Below, piece after piece: positions 63,914 through 64,000 of a DNA stretch of 64,000 nucleotides. The translations under genes were made by a program, and so were the position numbers. The DNA is from Alentia gelatinosa (Eukaryota; Annelida; Polychaeta; Phyllodocida; Polynoidae): positions 35,497,300-35,561,299 of the forward strand of contig OX465581.1 in the NCBI GenBank assembly GCA_950022655.1, in the 5' to 3' direction. Below the pieces are notes generated by a model. The model ran no database searches. It saw only the letters and a program-made list of their open reading frames with translations, and was not told the DNA's origin. The first letter of the stretch is position 1, and each line of letters starts with the position of its first letter.

Positions 63914-64000
63914 TACAATTATCTCACCCCTGGAATTTATCCCCATAGACTTAACATTGGGAAGTCATACTCAACGCCCATGGAGTATTGTAAAAAAAAA
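63914..64000 (+). mobile_element. Subfamily Q element, left end at window edge
   Basis: ATTATCTCACCCCTGG start, CCCCATAGACTTAACATTGGG mini-hairpin, then CTCAACGCCCATGGAGTATTG. The rest is cut by the edge. It lies just upstream of the oxidase exon acceptor, in an intron. Confidence 0.6.

Noticed and set aside
1..64000. Prokaryotic features such as operons, ribosome-binding sites or CRISPR arrays
   Set aside because: Intron-split genes and animal transposons show eukaryotic DNA; the repeats seen are minisatellites or transposons without regular spacers.

Overview
This is animal nuclear DNA, most likely from a marine invertebrate. It is AT-rich, its genes are split by GT–AG introns, it is densely packed with transposons, and the proteins are clearly metazoan. 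I cannot name the species. Three protein-coding genes are supported, all on the minus strand. LSM8 is complete, with four exons between 28761 and 33685 and 96 residues. HDAC11 has nine exons between 39781 and 58882 and about 496 residues with a long novel tail. The last two exons of an FAD-linked sugar-lactone-oxidase-like gene lie at 63057–63894 and the gene runs off the right edge. I joined exons by splice sites, reading phase and family conservation, not by transcripts.

Layout. 1–13 kb has no recognisable host exon. It holds two CpG-rich patches with octamer motifs (1.6–2.3 and 5.0–5.5 kb), two short palindromic DNA transposons (4.2 and 10.5 kb), a palindrome-ended element (9.1 kb) and a 15-bp minisatellite (11.2–12.3 kb). 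13.3–16.3 kb is a rearranged LTR retrotransposon with primer-binding site, gag and protease, truncated in reverse transcriptase and closed by an inverted copy of its own left end. 19.2–24 kb is a nest of two decayed LINEs, a solo LTR inside one of them, and a related LTR carrying a 397-bp DNA transposon. 25.5–32 kb holds G-rich and palindromic repeats, a Penelope-like remnant and the 3' part of LSM8. 39.8–58.9 kb is HDAC11, whose introns are full of transposons. 59–62.6 kb is an array of palindrome-ended elements, followed by the oxidase gene.

The most striking signal is a family-of-families of non-autonomous repeats with one shared plan. Each has a left motif of the TTTATYYYACCCC type, a mini-hairpin with a CCATAGGCTTA-like loop, a short body, an inverted copy of the left motif, and then a long terminal palindrome. 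At least ten copies in several subfamilies can be read here. The left motif and its inverted partner change together between subfamilies. This plan resembles Helentron-associated elements, which have asymmetric subterminal inverted repeats with the right one lying before a 3' hairpin. That assignment is inference.

The host genes do not form an operon or pathway. LSM8 belongs to the nuclear Lsm2–8 ring on U6 snRNA, HDAC11 is a class IV deacylase, and the third is a flavin oxidase.
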